Source: Candidatus Zixiibacteriota bacterium (GTDB taxonomy: Bacteria > Zixibacteria > MSB-5A5 > DG-27). From it: a stretch of DNA of 64,000 nucleotides. The stretch covers positions 17,047 through 81,046 of the forward strand of contig JAUWHO010000045.1 in the NCBI GenBank assembly GCA_030605835.1. Reading direction: 5' to 3'. A program made the translations under genes and the position numbers. The notes below the pieces were generated by a model. That model did not search any database and had not been told where the DNA came from. It was given only the letters and a program-made list of their open reading frames with translations. Shown one piece after another: positions 1 through 8,326 of the stretch. The first letter of the stretch is position 1; every line of letters begins with the position of its first letter.

Positions 1-1499
1 GCGATCGCAACCCTCTCGGAGCTGTCGTATCCCGAGGAGGCCAAAACCCCGATGAGCATTATCGCCAGCCCGAAGTGAGCAAGATAACCGCCCAACTCCA
101 CCCAGCTCTCACGCAATCTGGAGACTAAGACCTCGACGTTGACGAAAGCCGCCAGCAGGGAAGTGAAGAGCAGGAGAACGAGCTTTATCTCCTTGACCTT
201 GAGGATGAAAGCCACCACCGTAACTAACAGGGCGGCGATGAGCGGTGGAAGAATCGACCTGGCAATCTCAGAGAAGGTAGTCCCCGACCAGGCCAGAAGG
301 GGGCAGAAGGCCAAAAGCAGTCCCAGGACAATCGCTATCGGCAGGTGGGTGTTGAGGTAATAGTCTATCTGGACCGCGGAGGCCTGGCCGAAAATCCGAG
401 TCAGAATGGGGGCAGAGGTTCCCACCAGAATCAACACCGCCGAGAGACAGAGGAAGAGCAGAGTTAAAAAAACCGTGAACTGTTGGGACAAGAGCCTCTT
501 GGAAAAGACCGGGGCGGTGATGCCTTTCGATCTGTAAATCAGAAGACCGAGCGAGAAGAGGGCAAAGATGCCCATGAAGAGAATCAGGTAGTTATTGATT
601 CCCAGATCCCCGAAGGAGTGCACCGAGAAATCGGCCAGAACTCCGCTTCTGGTGAGGAAGGTTCCATACAGCACCAAAAGGAAACAGAGGATCGCCAGAA
701 AGAGGTTCGTCTTCCTCAGGCTCCCCTTGGAGCTTTCGATCAACATCCCGTGGAGGAGGGCGAGGCTGAACAGCCAGGGGATCAGGGAGGCGTTTTCCAC
801 CGGGTCCCAACCCCAGTAACCGCCCCACCCCAGGGTCTCGTAAGCCCAGTAGCCGCCGATGAAGATTCCGACCCCGAGACTTAAAGCCGAGAAGATCACC
901 CAGGGGAAGGTGGTTTTTGCCCACCCTTTATAGTCGTCGGTGACCAGGGAGCTCAAGGCGAAGCTGAAGGGTATGGCTAAGGCGGCATACCCGATGAACA
1001 CTATCGGGGGATGAATCACCATCCAGAAATTCTGCAGCAAGGGATTGAGGCCCCTCCCCTCAGTTGGGGTGAAGGTCAGTTTCGCGAAGGGGCTATTGAC
1101 GAAAATCATGACGAACAAGAACAGTTGGCAGATGAGGTAGAAGAACATCACCCAGCCCTCGCGGCTTTTGGCCCTCTTCATCACCCAGAGTCCCAGAAGG
1201 GAGGCGAACCAGAGCCACAACAGAAAGGTCCCCTCCTGACCGGCCCAGAGAGCCGAGACCTTCAGAAGCAAGGATAGATCTGTGGAGCTGTATCCGGCCA
1301 CATACCCGTATTCGAAGCGGTCTCCCAGAAAAAGGGAGAAAAGGTAAACAGAGGCTAAGGTGATGAAGGTCGCCAACAGATAATAAGAAATCCTCCCCAC
1401 CCTGAGCGCTTTGGGGTGCCCCCCGGCGAGTCTCAGATAGTAGAGTGCCGAGACCACCAGGGTGGTCAAAGCCAAGATGAGGGAGATAGTGCCGAACAT
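1..1499 (-). CDS. ccmF: Cytochrome c heme lyase CcmF (3' end beyond window)
   Basis: CcmF takes heme from holo-CcmE and attaches it to CxxCH motifs of apocytochrome c on the outer face of the inner membrane. The minus-strand frame is open from an ATG at 1499 to the window edge, about 499 codons, so the C-terminus is missing. It begins MFGTISLILALTTLVV and is a run of hydrophobic helices. The tryptophan-rich WWD heme-handling motif GWGGYWGWDPVENASLIPW lies about 220 residues in and is diagnostic for the CcmF/CcmC/CcsA superfamily. The start overlaps the stop of ccmE (ATGA), which indicates translational coupling. It is the last visible gene of ccmABCDEF, and whether ccmG/H follow cannot be seen. 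Family call certain. Confidence 0.93.
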   Translation of the reverse strand, partial: MFGTISLILALTTLVVSALYYLRLAGGHPKALRVGRISYYLLATFITLASVYLFSLFLGDRFEYGYVAGYSSTDLSLLLKVSALWAGQEGTFLLWLWFASLLGLWVMKRAKSREGWVMFFYLICQLFLFVMIFVNSPFAKLTFTPTEGRGLNPLLQNFWMVIHPPIVFIGYAALAIPFSFALSSLVTDDYKGWAKTTFPWVIFSALSLGVGIFIGGYWAYETLGWGGYWGWDPVENASLIPWLFSLALLHGMLIESSKGSLRKTNLFLAILCFLLVLYGTFLTRSGVLADFSVHSFGDLGINNYLILFMGIFALFSLGLLIYRSKGITAPVFSKRLLSQQFTVFLTLLFLCLSAVLILVGTSAPILTRIFGQASAVQIDYYLNTHLPIAIVLGLLLAFCPLLAWSGTTFSEIARSILPPLIAALLVTVVAFILKVKEIKLVLLLFTSLLAAFVNVEVLVSRLRESWVELGGYLAHFGLAIMLIGVLASSGYDSSERVAI

Positions 1500-1876
1500 C
1501 AGTTGAGACTTCCCTGATATTTGGAGGGACACTTCACTAAGAGCTGGTCGGCGACGAACTTTTCTCCATCGTAGTTGCCGATGACAACGATCTCGGTGGC
1601 GTCCTCGAAATTGGCGGGCTTGGGTCCGAAGCTATAGACCACTGGCAAGAGTTCCCCCTCTTTGCCGGTAAGCTGGAAAGATAGAAAGACCAGACTGGTG
1701 TCGTAAGCGGAGGAGCCGGGCACCAACTTTCCGATTATCTGCACCGTCTCTCCGGAAGCTTTCGCCTCGCTGAAGCTGACATACGGGGTTATCGATTCTC
1801 TGAAGGAGGAGAATGCTAGAATCAGGAAAAGCGCGATTACGATGAATCCAACTAAGTAGTAGTATCTTCTGTTCAT
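1499..1876 (-). CDS. ccmE: CcmE heme chaperone, CxxxY variant
   Basis: CcmE is the periplasmic heme chaperone of System I. It covalently holds heme delivered by CcmC and is released by CcmAB. The protein has 125 residues: an N-terminal membrane anchor (about 6-22), then a beta-barrel OB-type domain. The heme-binding motif sits near the C-terminus as CPSKY, with C116 and Y120. Classical CcmE has HxxxY, so the attachment residue here is cysteine. CxxxY CcmE is known from archaea, Desulfovibrio and relatives (System I*), often without CcmH. It overlaps ccmD upstream by 4 nt and ccmF downstream by 1 nt. Identity is sure from context and motif. Confidence 0.93.
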   Translation of the reverse strand: MNRRYYYLVGFIVIALFLILAFSSFRESITPYVSFSEAKASGETVQIIGKLVPGSSAYDTSLVFLSFQLTGKEGELLPVVYSFGPKPANFEDATEIVVIGNYDGEKFVADQLLVKCPSKYQGSLN

Positions 1877-1980
1877 TTCCGGTTTAGCTTTTTGACCTTC
1901 CTATCGAGCCGCACCAGGTAGAGGAAAATCCCCAGCCAGATTATCAGAACCGCCATCATGGCCACGAGGTTCGTTGACAT
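1873..1980 (-). CDS. ccmD: CcmD-like 35-aa membrane peptide
   Basis: A 36-codon frame starts at ATG 1980 and stops with TGA at 1873-1875. Translation begins MSTNLVAMMAVLIIWLG and ends in a basic tail (DRKVKKLNRK): one hydrophobic helix followed by a cytoplasmic lysine-rich end. This is the size, topology and gene position of CcmD, the small protein that helps release holo-CcmE from CcmC/CcmAB. It overlaps ccmE by 4 nt (ATGA) and begins 1 nt after the ccmC stop, so it is clearly part of the operon. Sequence conservation in CcmD is low; the call rests on position, length and topology. Confidence 0.75.
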   Translation of the reverse strand: MSTNLVAMMAVLIIWLGIFLYLVRLDRKVKKLNRK

Positions 1981-2637
1981 TTACAGTTTCCTTTCTCTCT
2001 CCATATCTCCTCCGATGACGATCTGTAATCTGTGCATCCAGATGAAGATCAGAGTGAAGCAGACAAGCGATGCCAGGAATGTCACCAAAATCGGTGCCGG
2101 CATCTGAATCTTCCCGGAGGCGTCGATGATGGAGTCAGCCGGATGCAGAGACTGATAAACCCTCGGAGTTGCAAAGACCAGAAAGACCGCCGCCGGGAAC
2201 GCGAATATGCAGTAAACGCTGGAGAGGGCGGCTTTTCTCTCCGGCTCTCTCACCGCGGAGCGCAGGGCCAGGTAGGCGCCGTAGATCAGAAGCAGGATCA
2301 AGATGGAGGTCTGTCGCGGATCCCAGTTCCAGAAACTCCCCCAGGTCGTCTTGGCGAAGATAGAACCGGTGATGGTCGCCAGAATACAGAAAAGAGTCCC
2401 CAACTCTGCGGCGCTGGAGGCTTTGAGGTCATAAAGGAGCTCTTTTCTTCTCAAATAGAGGACCGACTGGCGCATGGCGACGAAGTATGCCAATACTGTC
2501 ACCCAGGCCGCCGGGATGTGAAAGTAGAATAGGCGAGAGACCTCCCCCAACTGATTCTGAGGCGGCTCCATCACCCACACTGCGATGATCACCGCGCTCA
2601 TCAAGAGAAGCAGAAAGAATTTCCAGAAGTTGGGCAT
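1981..2637 (-). CDS. ccmC: Heme exporter/handling protein CcmC
   Basis: CcmC presents heme to CcmE in the periplasm. The 218-residue protein has about six membrane helices. H40 (in FYFHIPAAW) and the WWD motif WGSFWNWDPRQTS at 99-111 are the conserved heme-contacting elements of this family. Length is close to the usual 220-245. The gene sits between ccmB (3-nt gap) and ccmD. Nothing is truncated. Confidence 0.95.
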   Translation of the reverse strand: MPNFWKFFLLLLMSAVIIAVWVMEPPQNQLGEVSRLFYFHIPAAWVTVLAYFVAMRQSVLYLRRKELLYDLKASSAAELGTLFCILATITGSIFAKTTWGSFWNWDPRQTSILILLLIYGAYLALRSAVREPERKAALSSVYCIFAFPAAVFLVFATPRVYQSLHPADSIIDASGKIQMPAPILVTFLASLVCFTLIFIWMHRLQIVIGGDMERERKL

Positions 2638-2640
2638 AAA

Positions 2641-3324
2641 TCACTCGCTCCAGACGAAGTCGAAGAGCATGAGCGAAACCGTGATCATCACCACCAGATA
2701 GGAGAGGAGTATCTTCAGTTCCGAAAATCCACTCATAAAAACCTCGCCCCTGAACGACAGCTCCGTTCCCCGGATGGCGGTGACCAGAAGCGGCAAGAGT
2801 ATCGGAAAGGACAAAGCTGCAAAAAGCGCTCCCTTCACCGCGGCCTTGGAGACGATGGCCGCAATCAAAGTGGTGGCGGCCGCCAATCCCAGGCTCGCTA
2901 ATATAAGCACCGTAAAAAACAAAAGCAAGTTGGCGCCTCCGACATTGGAGAGCAGAAAAAAGAGGGGCACAATCACAACCTCCAGGGTGAGCAAAAGGGC
3001 GATATTGAAAGTCAATTTTCCCAGATAGATGCTGTTGGGGGAGGTTACTAACTTCAAGGTGCTGGCGGTTTTGGTCTCCTCCTCTTTTATGAAGGTTTGC
3101 GCCAGGCCCGACAGGGCGGAGAAGAATACCACGATCCAGAAGAGAGCGGCCAAGAGCTTTTCTCCGAGGCCAAATTGCCCCACCGCGAAATTTACCGCCA
3201 CCAGAGTCGTGACCGCAAACATCAAAAGGGCGTTTATGGCGTAACGATTCCGCAGTTCGGATTTGAGGTCCTTGCTGAAGATACACCAGCCCTTATAGAC
3301 CAAGCTGGAGGGTTTTCTCTCCAT
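2641..3324 (-). CDS. ccmB: Heme exporter membrane subunit CcmB
   Basis: Membrane subunit of the CcmAB ABC complex, which uses ATP to release heme-loaded CcmE. The protein has 227 residues with six hydrophobic segments and a cytoplasmic start rich in charged residues (FSKDLKSELRNRYAI), typical of CcmB. The start at 3324 lies 32 nt inside the end of ccmA. This is a larger overlap than elsewhere in the operon, so the true start might be a little further in, but the first 30 residues match the family pattern. Followed directly by ccmC. Confidence 0.92.
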   Translation of the reverse strand: MERKPSSLVYKGWCIFSKDLKSELRNRYAINALLMFAVTTLVAVNFAVGQFGLGEKLLAALFWIVVFFSALSGLAQTFIKEEETKTASTLKLVTSPNSIYLGKLTFNIALLLTLEVVIVPLFFLLSNVGGANLLLFFTVLILASLGLAAATTLIAAIVSKAAVKGALFAALSFPILLPLLVTAIRGTELSFRGEVFMSGFSELKILLSYLVVMITVSLMLFDFVWSE

Positions 3325-3916
3325 AATTTAGCTCAGAGCCTTCGTTGGTGGCCAAGACCACAATGGCGTCCCTCTTCTGGGATTTGATTATCTCGTCGAC
3401 CAGCCGCACCCCCTCCTCGTCTAAGTTTGCGGTCGGCTCGTCTAAGAGTAGAAACTTCGGCTCTTTGAGGAGAGCGTGGAGGTATTTCAACCTCTGTTTC
3501 ATGCCGGAAGAGAAAGAACCGACCAGGTCGTTGCCTCTGTCGGTCAGGCCGAATTTAGAAAGCTTCTCCACCAGCTCCTCTTCACTGAAATGACAATCCT
3601 GGATTCGAGAGAGGAAGTGGAGGTTTTCCAACGCCGTTAGCTCATCGTATAGAGCCAGGTCCTGTGAGACCAGACTCAACTTTCTTCTGAGCCCTTGTCT
3701 TTGTATGACTGAGTTTCCCAGAAAATACTCCACCGATCCCTCACCGGCTCGCAGAAGACCGGCCATTATGCGCAAAAGGGTGGTCTTTCCGGAACCGTTC
3801 GGGCCGGTGATGACCAAGCACTCTCCCTGACTGACGGCCTCGGTGATATCTGCAAAAACATCTCTTCCGTCGAAAGATTTCGAAAGTCCCGAGATTTTTA
3901 TCTGAGCAGTAGACAT
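3293..3916 (-). CDS. ccmA: Heme exporter ATPase CcmA
   Basis: ATP-binding subunit of CcmAB. In 207 residues it shows Walker A GPNGSGKTT (38-46), an ABC signature in the form FSSGMKQRLK (about 135-144), Walker B FLLLDEPTANLD (155-166) and a Q-loop (VSQDL at 83-87). The signature has F-S-S-G-M in place of L-S-G-G-Q, a drift common in CcmA proteins. It is the first gene of the ccm operon and has a well-formed promoter upstream. No strong Shine-Dalgarno is visible before ATG 3916. Confidence 0.95.
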   Translation of the reverse strand: MSTAQIKISGLSKSFDGRDVFADITEAVSQGECLVITGPNGSGKTTLLRIMAGLLRAGEGSVEYFLGNSVIQRQGLRRKLSLVSQDLALYDELTALENLHFLSRIQDCHFSEEELVEKLSKFGLTDRGNDLVGSFSSGMKQRLKYLHALLKEPKFLLLDEPTANLDEEGVRLVDEIIKSQKRDAIVVLATNEGSELNYGEKTLQLGL

Positions 3917-3963
3917 TAATCAGAAAGTGAGGAATATTTCCCTATAAATGCAAAATTTTTCCG

Positions 3964-3992
3964 AATATATGAAGCCCGTACGATTATGTCAA
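3964..3992 (-). promoter_or_regulatory. Sigma70-type promoter of the ccm operon
   Basis: On the minus strand the -35 TTGACA (3987-3992) and -10 TATATT (3964-3969) are separated by exactly 17 nt, about 48 nt before the ccmA start. Seen in the sequence; transcription is inferred. Confidence 0.7.
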
Positions 3993-4540
3993 GCTAACTA
4001 GCAACCAGCAAGCAGTAAAGAGGAAACAGGAAACAGGAGACAGGGAACAGGGAACAGGAGATATGAGATAGGAGATAGGAGATAGGTTGCAGCGGAAACC
4101 TTTAGGTTTCCAAACATGGCAGACAGCAGGCAGGAAACGGGAAACAGGGGTCAGGAAACAAGACACGTAAGACAGGGAACAGGGAACAGGGAACAGGGGT
4201 AGGGGAGCCCACTTACCACTTTGCGTTGCGTCAGGACCGAAGTCCCCCTGAGGCGGACGTGTCCTGACGCCTATGCCGTCGGGACTCACCCGTCGCGCCG
4301 GGTTCCGGTCCCGACGGAACCGGAAAAAAAGCAGGAGACATTGGATAGTCGCCGGAGGCGACCCGCCTCTGGCGGGGAAACAGGGAACAGGGAACAGGAA
4401 ACAGCAGAGAGGAGATAGGAGATAGGTTGTAGCGGAAACCTTTAGGTTTCCAAACATGGCACACAGCAGGCAGGAAACAGGAGACAGGGGACAGGAAACA
4501 AGACACGGAAGACAGGGAAAAGCGATCGGCGCGATAGTGT
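3993..4540. repeat. Intergenic repeat field: family A tandem repeats and nested hairpins
   Basis: There is no credible gene here. Purine-rich units of the form GGAAACAGGGAACAGG (family A) occur at about 4015-4060, 4139-4200, 4378-4410 and 4470-4516. Family B hairpins (GGAAACCT ttAGGTTTCC) are at about 4096-4113 and 4436-4453, each in the same larger context ending CAAACATGGCA. Between them, 4230-4320 holds two nested inverted repeats: an outer GCGTCAGGAC/GTCCTGACGC (family K) and an outer CCGTCGGGAC/GTCCCGACGG. A family N hairpin (gtCGCCggaGGCGac) follows at about 4350-4365. Open frames in this field are accidental. Confidence 0.8.
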
Positions 4541-4608
4541 GGACTGTTCGGAGGTTTCAGTCACAACTTACCCTTCAGCGGCAAAAAAAATCTCTTTTTC
4601 GGTGATAA

Positions 4609-4875
4609 TCGTATGTTCCTTTTCGTGCTCGTATTGGCCCGAATCCCTTCAACGGCGCTGCCAGTCTCAGTTTGGAGTTGCCGGTTGGAAGTTCTGTCAC
4701 CCTGGAGGTTTTCAACGTCAAGGGACAGAGAGTTGCCAAATCCTTTGAGGGGAAGTTGTCGGGCGGTGAGCAAGAGCTGATAGTTGCTCTTCCGGACCAG
4801 CCTTCGGGGGTCTATTTCTACAGAATAGGCGTGAACGGCAACTGCTCCATCGGGAAGATGGTCTTATTGAAATAA
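4609..4875 (+). pseudogene. Remnant of a FlgD-like/T9SS C-terminal sorting domain
   Basis: From 4642 the frame reads NPFNGAASLSLELPVG and continues through a typical sorting-domain strand pattern (LEVFNVKGQRVAK, SGVYFYRIG, KMVLLK stop). It is the last 75 or so residues of a secreted protein. A stop at 4606-4608 and the absence of any upstream signal peptide or body show that the gene has been cut away. It retains the NPFN landmark but not the preceding tyrosine. The same domain ends the FG-GAP protein at 18075-19892 and another dead fragment at 54266-54482, so such ends seem to survive as debris. Confidence 0.75.
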
Positions 4876-4962
4876 GGCCAGTCGACTTCCGCTTCCTCGT
4901 TCATCGCCAATAATTGTCTGTGAGGTTTGACAACGTCCCTCGGGATTCCGTATTATTAAAGC

Positions 4963-5865
4963 ATGTTGAATCAATATAAGCGCCTTGACGTCTTTCGCTG
5001 TCGGCATCTCTCCCACCGGGATTTTCAGAATCGGGTCTCGGTCTATCACGTCCTGAAGGAGAAAAAATGCTATCCGGAGGGGTGTATGCAATTCCTCTGG
5101 AGATGTCAGATCCTGAACAAGGGTGGCTCTTGCCCCAAAGGATACAGGCACGTCGGCAGGAATTGCTTCGATTGCAAATCCTATTTCGAGGAGAAACTTC
5201 AGTGCCGACCGGAAGTGATTGTGACCGCTGAAGAGGAAAAAGAGTTCCGGGAGTTGTATCGAGACTTTGAAGACTGGCTGAACAACAGCCGAAATCGTCA
5301 GGTGGAATTCTCCGGAAAGGTCAGCTCTGTTAAGCCCCACTTCCGGAAGTTGGTCTCTTCAAGGGAGAACAGCTTTCGACTTTTAGGTTTCCTTCTCGGA
5401 TTGAAGGAGGGATTCATCGGGAGAACCCGGCTCGACGACCATCTTTATGTGAATATCTCTCTGCGGTTTCAGGAGAGGCATCGTTTTGCGGTCGGTGATG
5501 AGCTTGACGGCATTGCAATATTGACCGAGGACCGGGGACGGATGATTTTAGCCAGACCGCGTCAGATCGAATTCAACTTCAGGTCCGGAGCTGAAAGCTT
5601 CAGCCCTCAGCAGGCGCTGGTGGCTTTCAAGACCGGAAAGGAATTAAGCTCCCAGCCGGAGGAATGTCTCTCCTGTCGCTGGGGAGTTTTAGTGGACAAG
5701 GTTCAGAGGGAGAGGATTCACCTCAGGAAGCGCCGGACTCTCTTTTGCCTGCGGGGAGTCGCCAATCCAGAGGAATGCCCCTTCCTGTTAGCTTCGAAAC
5801 TGGAATCTTCGGGCTGTATCCTGCCGGAGAAGATTGAATCTAAGATCCTGACCCACATTTCGTAA
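4963..5865 (+). CDS. Cysteine-rich protein of unknown function
   Basis: I do not recognise this 300-residue protein. It has three visible parts. The N-terminal 85 residues are rich in Cys/His (FRCRHLSHRD, EKKCYPEGCMQFLWRC, SCPKGYRHVGRNCFDCKSYF), which suggests a zinc or Fe-S site. The middle is an acidic helix followed by a beta-rich stretch (about 110-205, with VNISLRFQERHRFAVGDELDGIAIL) that could be an OB-like fold. The C-terminal segment has further cysteines (EECLSCRWGVLV, TLFCLRGVANPEECPFL). No signal peptide is present, so it is probably cytoplasmic. It is monocistronic between repeat fields. Coding is supported by length and by the regular cysteine spacing. Confidence 0.7.
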   Translation: MLNQYKRLDVFRCRHLSHRDFQNRVSVYHVLKEKKCYPEGCMQFLWRCQILNKGGSCPKGYRHVGRNCFDCKSYFEEKLQCRPEVIVTAEEEKEFRELYRDFEDWLNNSRNRQVEFSGKVSSVKPHFRKLVSSRENSFRLLGFLLGLKEGFIGRTRLDDHLYVNISLRFQERHRFAVGDELDGIAILTEDRGRMILARPRQIEFNFRSGAESFSPQQALVAFKTGKELSSQPEECLSCRWGVLVDKVQRERIHLRKRRTLFCLRGVANPEECPFLLASKLESSGCILPEKIESKILTHIS

Positions 5866-5869
5866 ATGG

Positions 5870-6340
5870 AATAAAACCCAGCAGGTGCCACGTTCAGCGG
5901 GAGGCCACTTCGTGTTGGTATCGGGCGCCACGTCCGGTACCGAAAGGGTCACGGATGAGGGCATCCGTGACCAACAGTGCTGCTCTTTGGAAACTTGAAG
6001 GCCATACGGCTCGTATGAGTTTCCGCTACAGGCCGACTCCGGGGCAGGAATGCTCCGGCTATGCATGGATGTTTGTTTTATCCGAATAGGCTGGGCTGAC
6101 CAGCCCAGCCTTATGTGTGGCGTCAGATGCCCCGTGGGATACACAAAAGGTCACGGATGAGGGCATCCATGACCAACAGTCGTAGCCTTTGGAAACCTGA
6201 AGATTTCCGCCCGATCGGTTGAGGTTTCCAGTGCTCTCGGTGTTTTCCTCCCGACAGAGACCGCCAAGTCGTCCGAAGGATCCGCCTTCGGCGGAAAAGA
6301 CCTGACGGCACTGGAAGTCAGCGCTTCTGCGACGCTATGT
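5870..6340. repeat. Intergenic repeat field with family M, C, B and J hairpins
   Basis: There is no gene. A family M hairpin (GGTATCGGgcgccacgtCCGGTACC, about 5917-5941) is followed by family C (GGTCACGGATG aggg CATCCGTGACC, 5947-5972). Next comes a family B hairpin whose loop holds another hairpin: GGAAACT at 5989-5995, CATACG 6003-6008, CGTATG 6012-6017, AGTTTCC 6018-6024. Family J (GCTGGGCTgaccAGCCCAGC) is at about 6090-6110. A second family C copy is at 6149-6174, with a degenerate family B after it and a gcCGCCTtcGGCGga hairpin near 6280-6298. Confidence 0.8.
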
Positions 6341-6342
6341 GA

Positions 6343-7311
6343 CTAATATGGTCGGATGAACTTATCGAACACGTATTTGGCTTTGGAGCTGAGGCTCTGC
6401 ACGAAATAACGATCGAAGCCGTAAGCAAAAGAGGGATCAAAATAGCAGTTGATGGTGCATCCTTCGCAGAAAGGCAAGCTTCCCTCCTTTTGCCTGAACT
6501 CTCGAACCTCCTTGGAGTGATATGCCTCGTACAGGTCTCCGTTGATTTCGACTTTCTCGACCTGATGATGAAAGCAGGGGAGAAGGAGCTCTCCCCGGGG
6601 AGAGACTGCCACGGTGGAGGTCATGGCCCGACAGCGGGGCCTGGAGGGGAGATTGCCACCCCTCTGAATCAGAGTGAGAAAAGCATGATTCGTGTACACA
6701 TAAGGTCTTTTGCCGTAGTCTCTCAGATACTGCAGATGGGTGGGCTTGAAGCCGTTATTGCCGAAGTAGGAAAACTCCGGGTTGACAATCAGAACCAGCT
6801 TCTCGCGGTAGGCTAAGCGAGAAAGCCCCTCCAAGGCTCCGATATTGTCGCCGTTGACGGTGAAAAGCAGATCCGGACGCTCGCCTAACTCCCTCGCAAT
6901 CTCGAGACTCTCCCGGAAACGGTGGAAACTCTTCACTCCCCTTATGCGGTCGTGTTCTTCGGGATGGTCGGAGTCCACTGAGAAGTGCAGGAAATCGACC
7001 AGACCTTTCAGCCTCTCCGCATATTTGGGGTAGAGGATGCAATTGGTGGTCACCGAGGTGTAAAGCGACATGTTCTTGGCATGCTCCAAGAGCGCCACCA
7101 ACTGCGGGTACAAAAGCGGTTCTCCGCCGGTCAAATCGACGAACTTCACCCCTAACCTTTTGGCATCGGTGACGATGTTTTTCGCCTGGTAGAGGGGAAG
7201 GGAGTCGCTATTCTCGCTACCGGTTGAGTTTCGCCAGATATCACAGAAGCTGCACCTGGCATTGCAGCGGTAGGTGACGAAAAAGTGAAGGAGAATCGGT
7301 CCCCGCATCAT
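6343..7311 (-). CDS. Radical SAM protein with SPASM-like C-terminus
   Basis: The 322-residue protein has the radical SAM cluster motif CNARCSFC (C16, C20, C23) near the start and the SAM-contacting GGEP at about 60-63. A C-terminal cysteine set (LLPCFHHQ, then FCEGCTINC) fits a SPASM/twitch auxiliary cluster. Such enzymes modify peptides or build cofactors; the substrate here is unknown. It starts 1 nt after the preceding radical SAM gene, with GAGGTGAG as ribosome site overlapping that gene's stop, so the two are co-translated. No precursor peptide gene is seen nearby. Confidence 0.85.
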   Translation of the reverse strand: MMRGPILLHFFVTYRCNARCSFCDIWRNSTGSENSDSLPLYQAKNIVTDAKRLGVKFVDLTGGEPLLYPQLVALLEHAKNMSLYTSVTTNCILYPKYAERLKGLVDFLHFSVDSDHPEEHDRIRGVKSFHRFRESLEIARELGERPDLLFTVNGDNIGALEGLSRLAYREKLVLIVNPEFSYFGNNGFKPTHLQYLRDYGKRPYVYTNHAFLTLIQRGGNLPSRPRCRAMTSTVAVSPRGELLLPCFHHQVEKVEINGDLYEAYHSKEVREFRQKEGSLPFCEGCTINCYFDPSFAYGFDRYFVQSLSSKAKYVFDKFIRPY

Positions 7312-7312
7312 C

Positions 7313-8281
7313 TCACCTCTCTTTCGAGAACATGTGGCTCCAGTATGGTTCCAGAGCCCGCCAGACCTCCTTCAAAGAGGTAAAGGAACTGGTGGCGAAG
7401 TATTGGTACCAGCCACATCTTTTATCACAACCCGACATCAGCTTCCGACACCCGGCCGCCTCCTGCGTCAGAAGATATTCTCTCAAGGGCACCTTTGTCA
7501 AATCCGGCCCCTTTCCATTTAGATTCTTGCAGGGGTAGAAAAGTTTACCGTCGGTGTCCACTATTATCGAGGAGGTGGTGCAACCGTGTTCCCAGGATAG
7601 CTTCTCATAGTAGCTTCTTGGAGATATGACCGTCTTGGGGAATCTTTTTTTAAGCTCCAGACAGATCTTCTGGAATGCCTCCACATCGGGATAGAGATCC
7701 TCGGCCCCCTCCATCGGGACCGCCGGCATCACCAGGATTTTGGCTCCGGCCTGAAAACACCTCTTTACCTTCCACTGCAGAGCCTCCAGGTCGCTATTGG
7801 TGACCACCGTCTGGACGCAGAGGTTCTTATTCCATTTCTTGAAATCCTCCAACTGTTCGAAAAGCTCCAAGTTCCGGTGTCCCTCGTCTATGGAGATGTG
7901 CAGAAAGTCTACGTACGGAGCGTACCTCTCCATGGGGTAGTCCTGGAGGTTTTGCTCGCTGGTGGTGAAGAGGAGATAGAAGGGTTGAGTGCGTGCGAAT
8001 CTCAGTAGCTCCTCCAGATCCTTCCGCAGTAAGGGTTCACCCCCTTCGAAGCTGACTAAGATGATCGAGGAGCGTCCCAAATTCTCAAGCAGCTTGAAGA
8101 ACTCTTCGGTCGAGAGCTCTGGAGTCTTCTCCCTCCAGACGTTGCAGAAGCTACACCTGAAATGACAGCGGTTGGTGAGCTTCAGGGAAGCGTAAAAAGG
8201 ATAAACCGCCTCCCCCTTCACGAAGTTGTAGCCAATGGCAGAGGCCACCCGGAGGTACTTTCTCAGGCCTAAGAATCTCAT
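7313..8281 (-). CDS. Radical SAM protein with SPASM-like C-terminus
   Basis: First gene of a two-gene radical SAM operon, also 322 residues. CHFRCSFC (C39, C43, C46) binds the SAM cluster and FEGGEPLLRKDL follows. The C-terminus has FYPCKNLNG and CRKLMSGCDKRCGW, consistent with an auxiliary Fe-S domain. It shares layout and length with its downstream neighbour (6343-7311), suggesting an old duplication with divergent specificity. An N-terminal extension of about 30 residues precedes the core. Function unknown beyond the class. Confidence 0.85.
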   Translation of the reverse strand: MRFLGLRKYLRVASAIGYNFVKGEAVYPFYASLKLTNRCHFRCSFCNVWREKTPELSTEEFFKLLENLGRSSIILVSFEGGEPLLRKDLEELLRFARTQPFYLLFTTSEQNLQDYPMERYAPYVDFLHISIDEGHRNLELFEQLEDFKKWNKNLCVQTVVTNSDLEALQWKVKRCFQAGAKILVMPAVPMEGAEDLYPDVEAFQKICLELKKRFPKTVISPRSYYEKLSWEHGCTTSSIIVDTDGKLFYPCKNLNGKGPDLTKVPLREYLLTQEAAGCRKLMSGCDKRCGWYQYFATSSFTSLKEVWRALEPYWSHMFSKER

Positions 8282-8295
8282 GACGTTCCAAGCTA

Positions 8296-8326
8296 ATTAT
8301 AAAACATCAAGAGAGCAAAAAGTCAA
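8296..8326 (-). promoter_or_regulatory. Possible promoter for the radical SAM pair
   Basis: The minus strand shows TTGACT (8321-8326) and TATAAT (8296-8301) with a 19-nt spacer, ending 15 nt before the ATG. The -10 is consensus; the spacer is long, so confidence is moderate. Confidence 0.4.

Noticed and set aside
3984..4506. Open frames of 65-157 codons on both strands in the repeat field
   Set aside because: Translations are made of repeated Ser/Pro/Cys/Phe-rich strings from family A units, without start signals; not genes.
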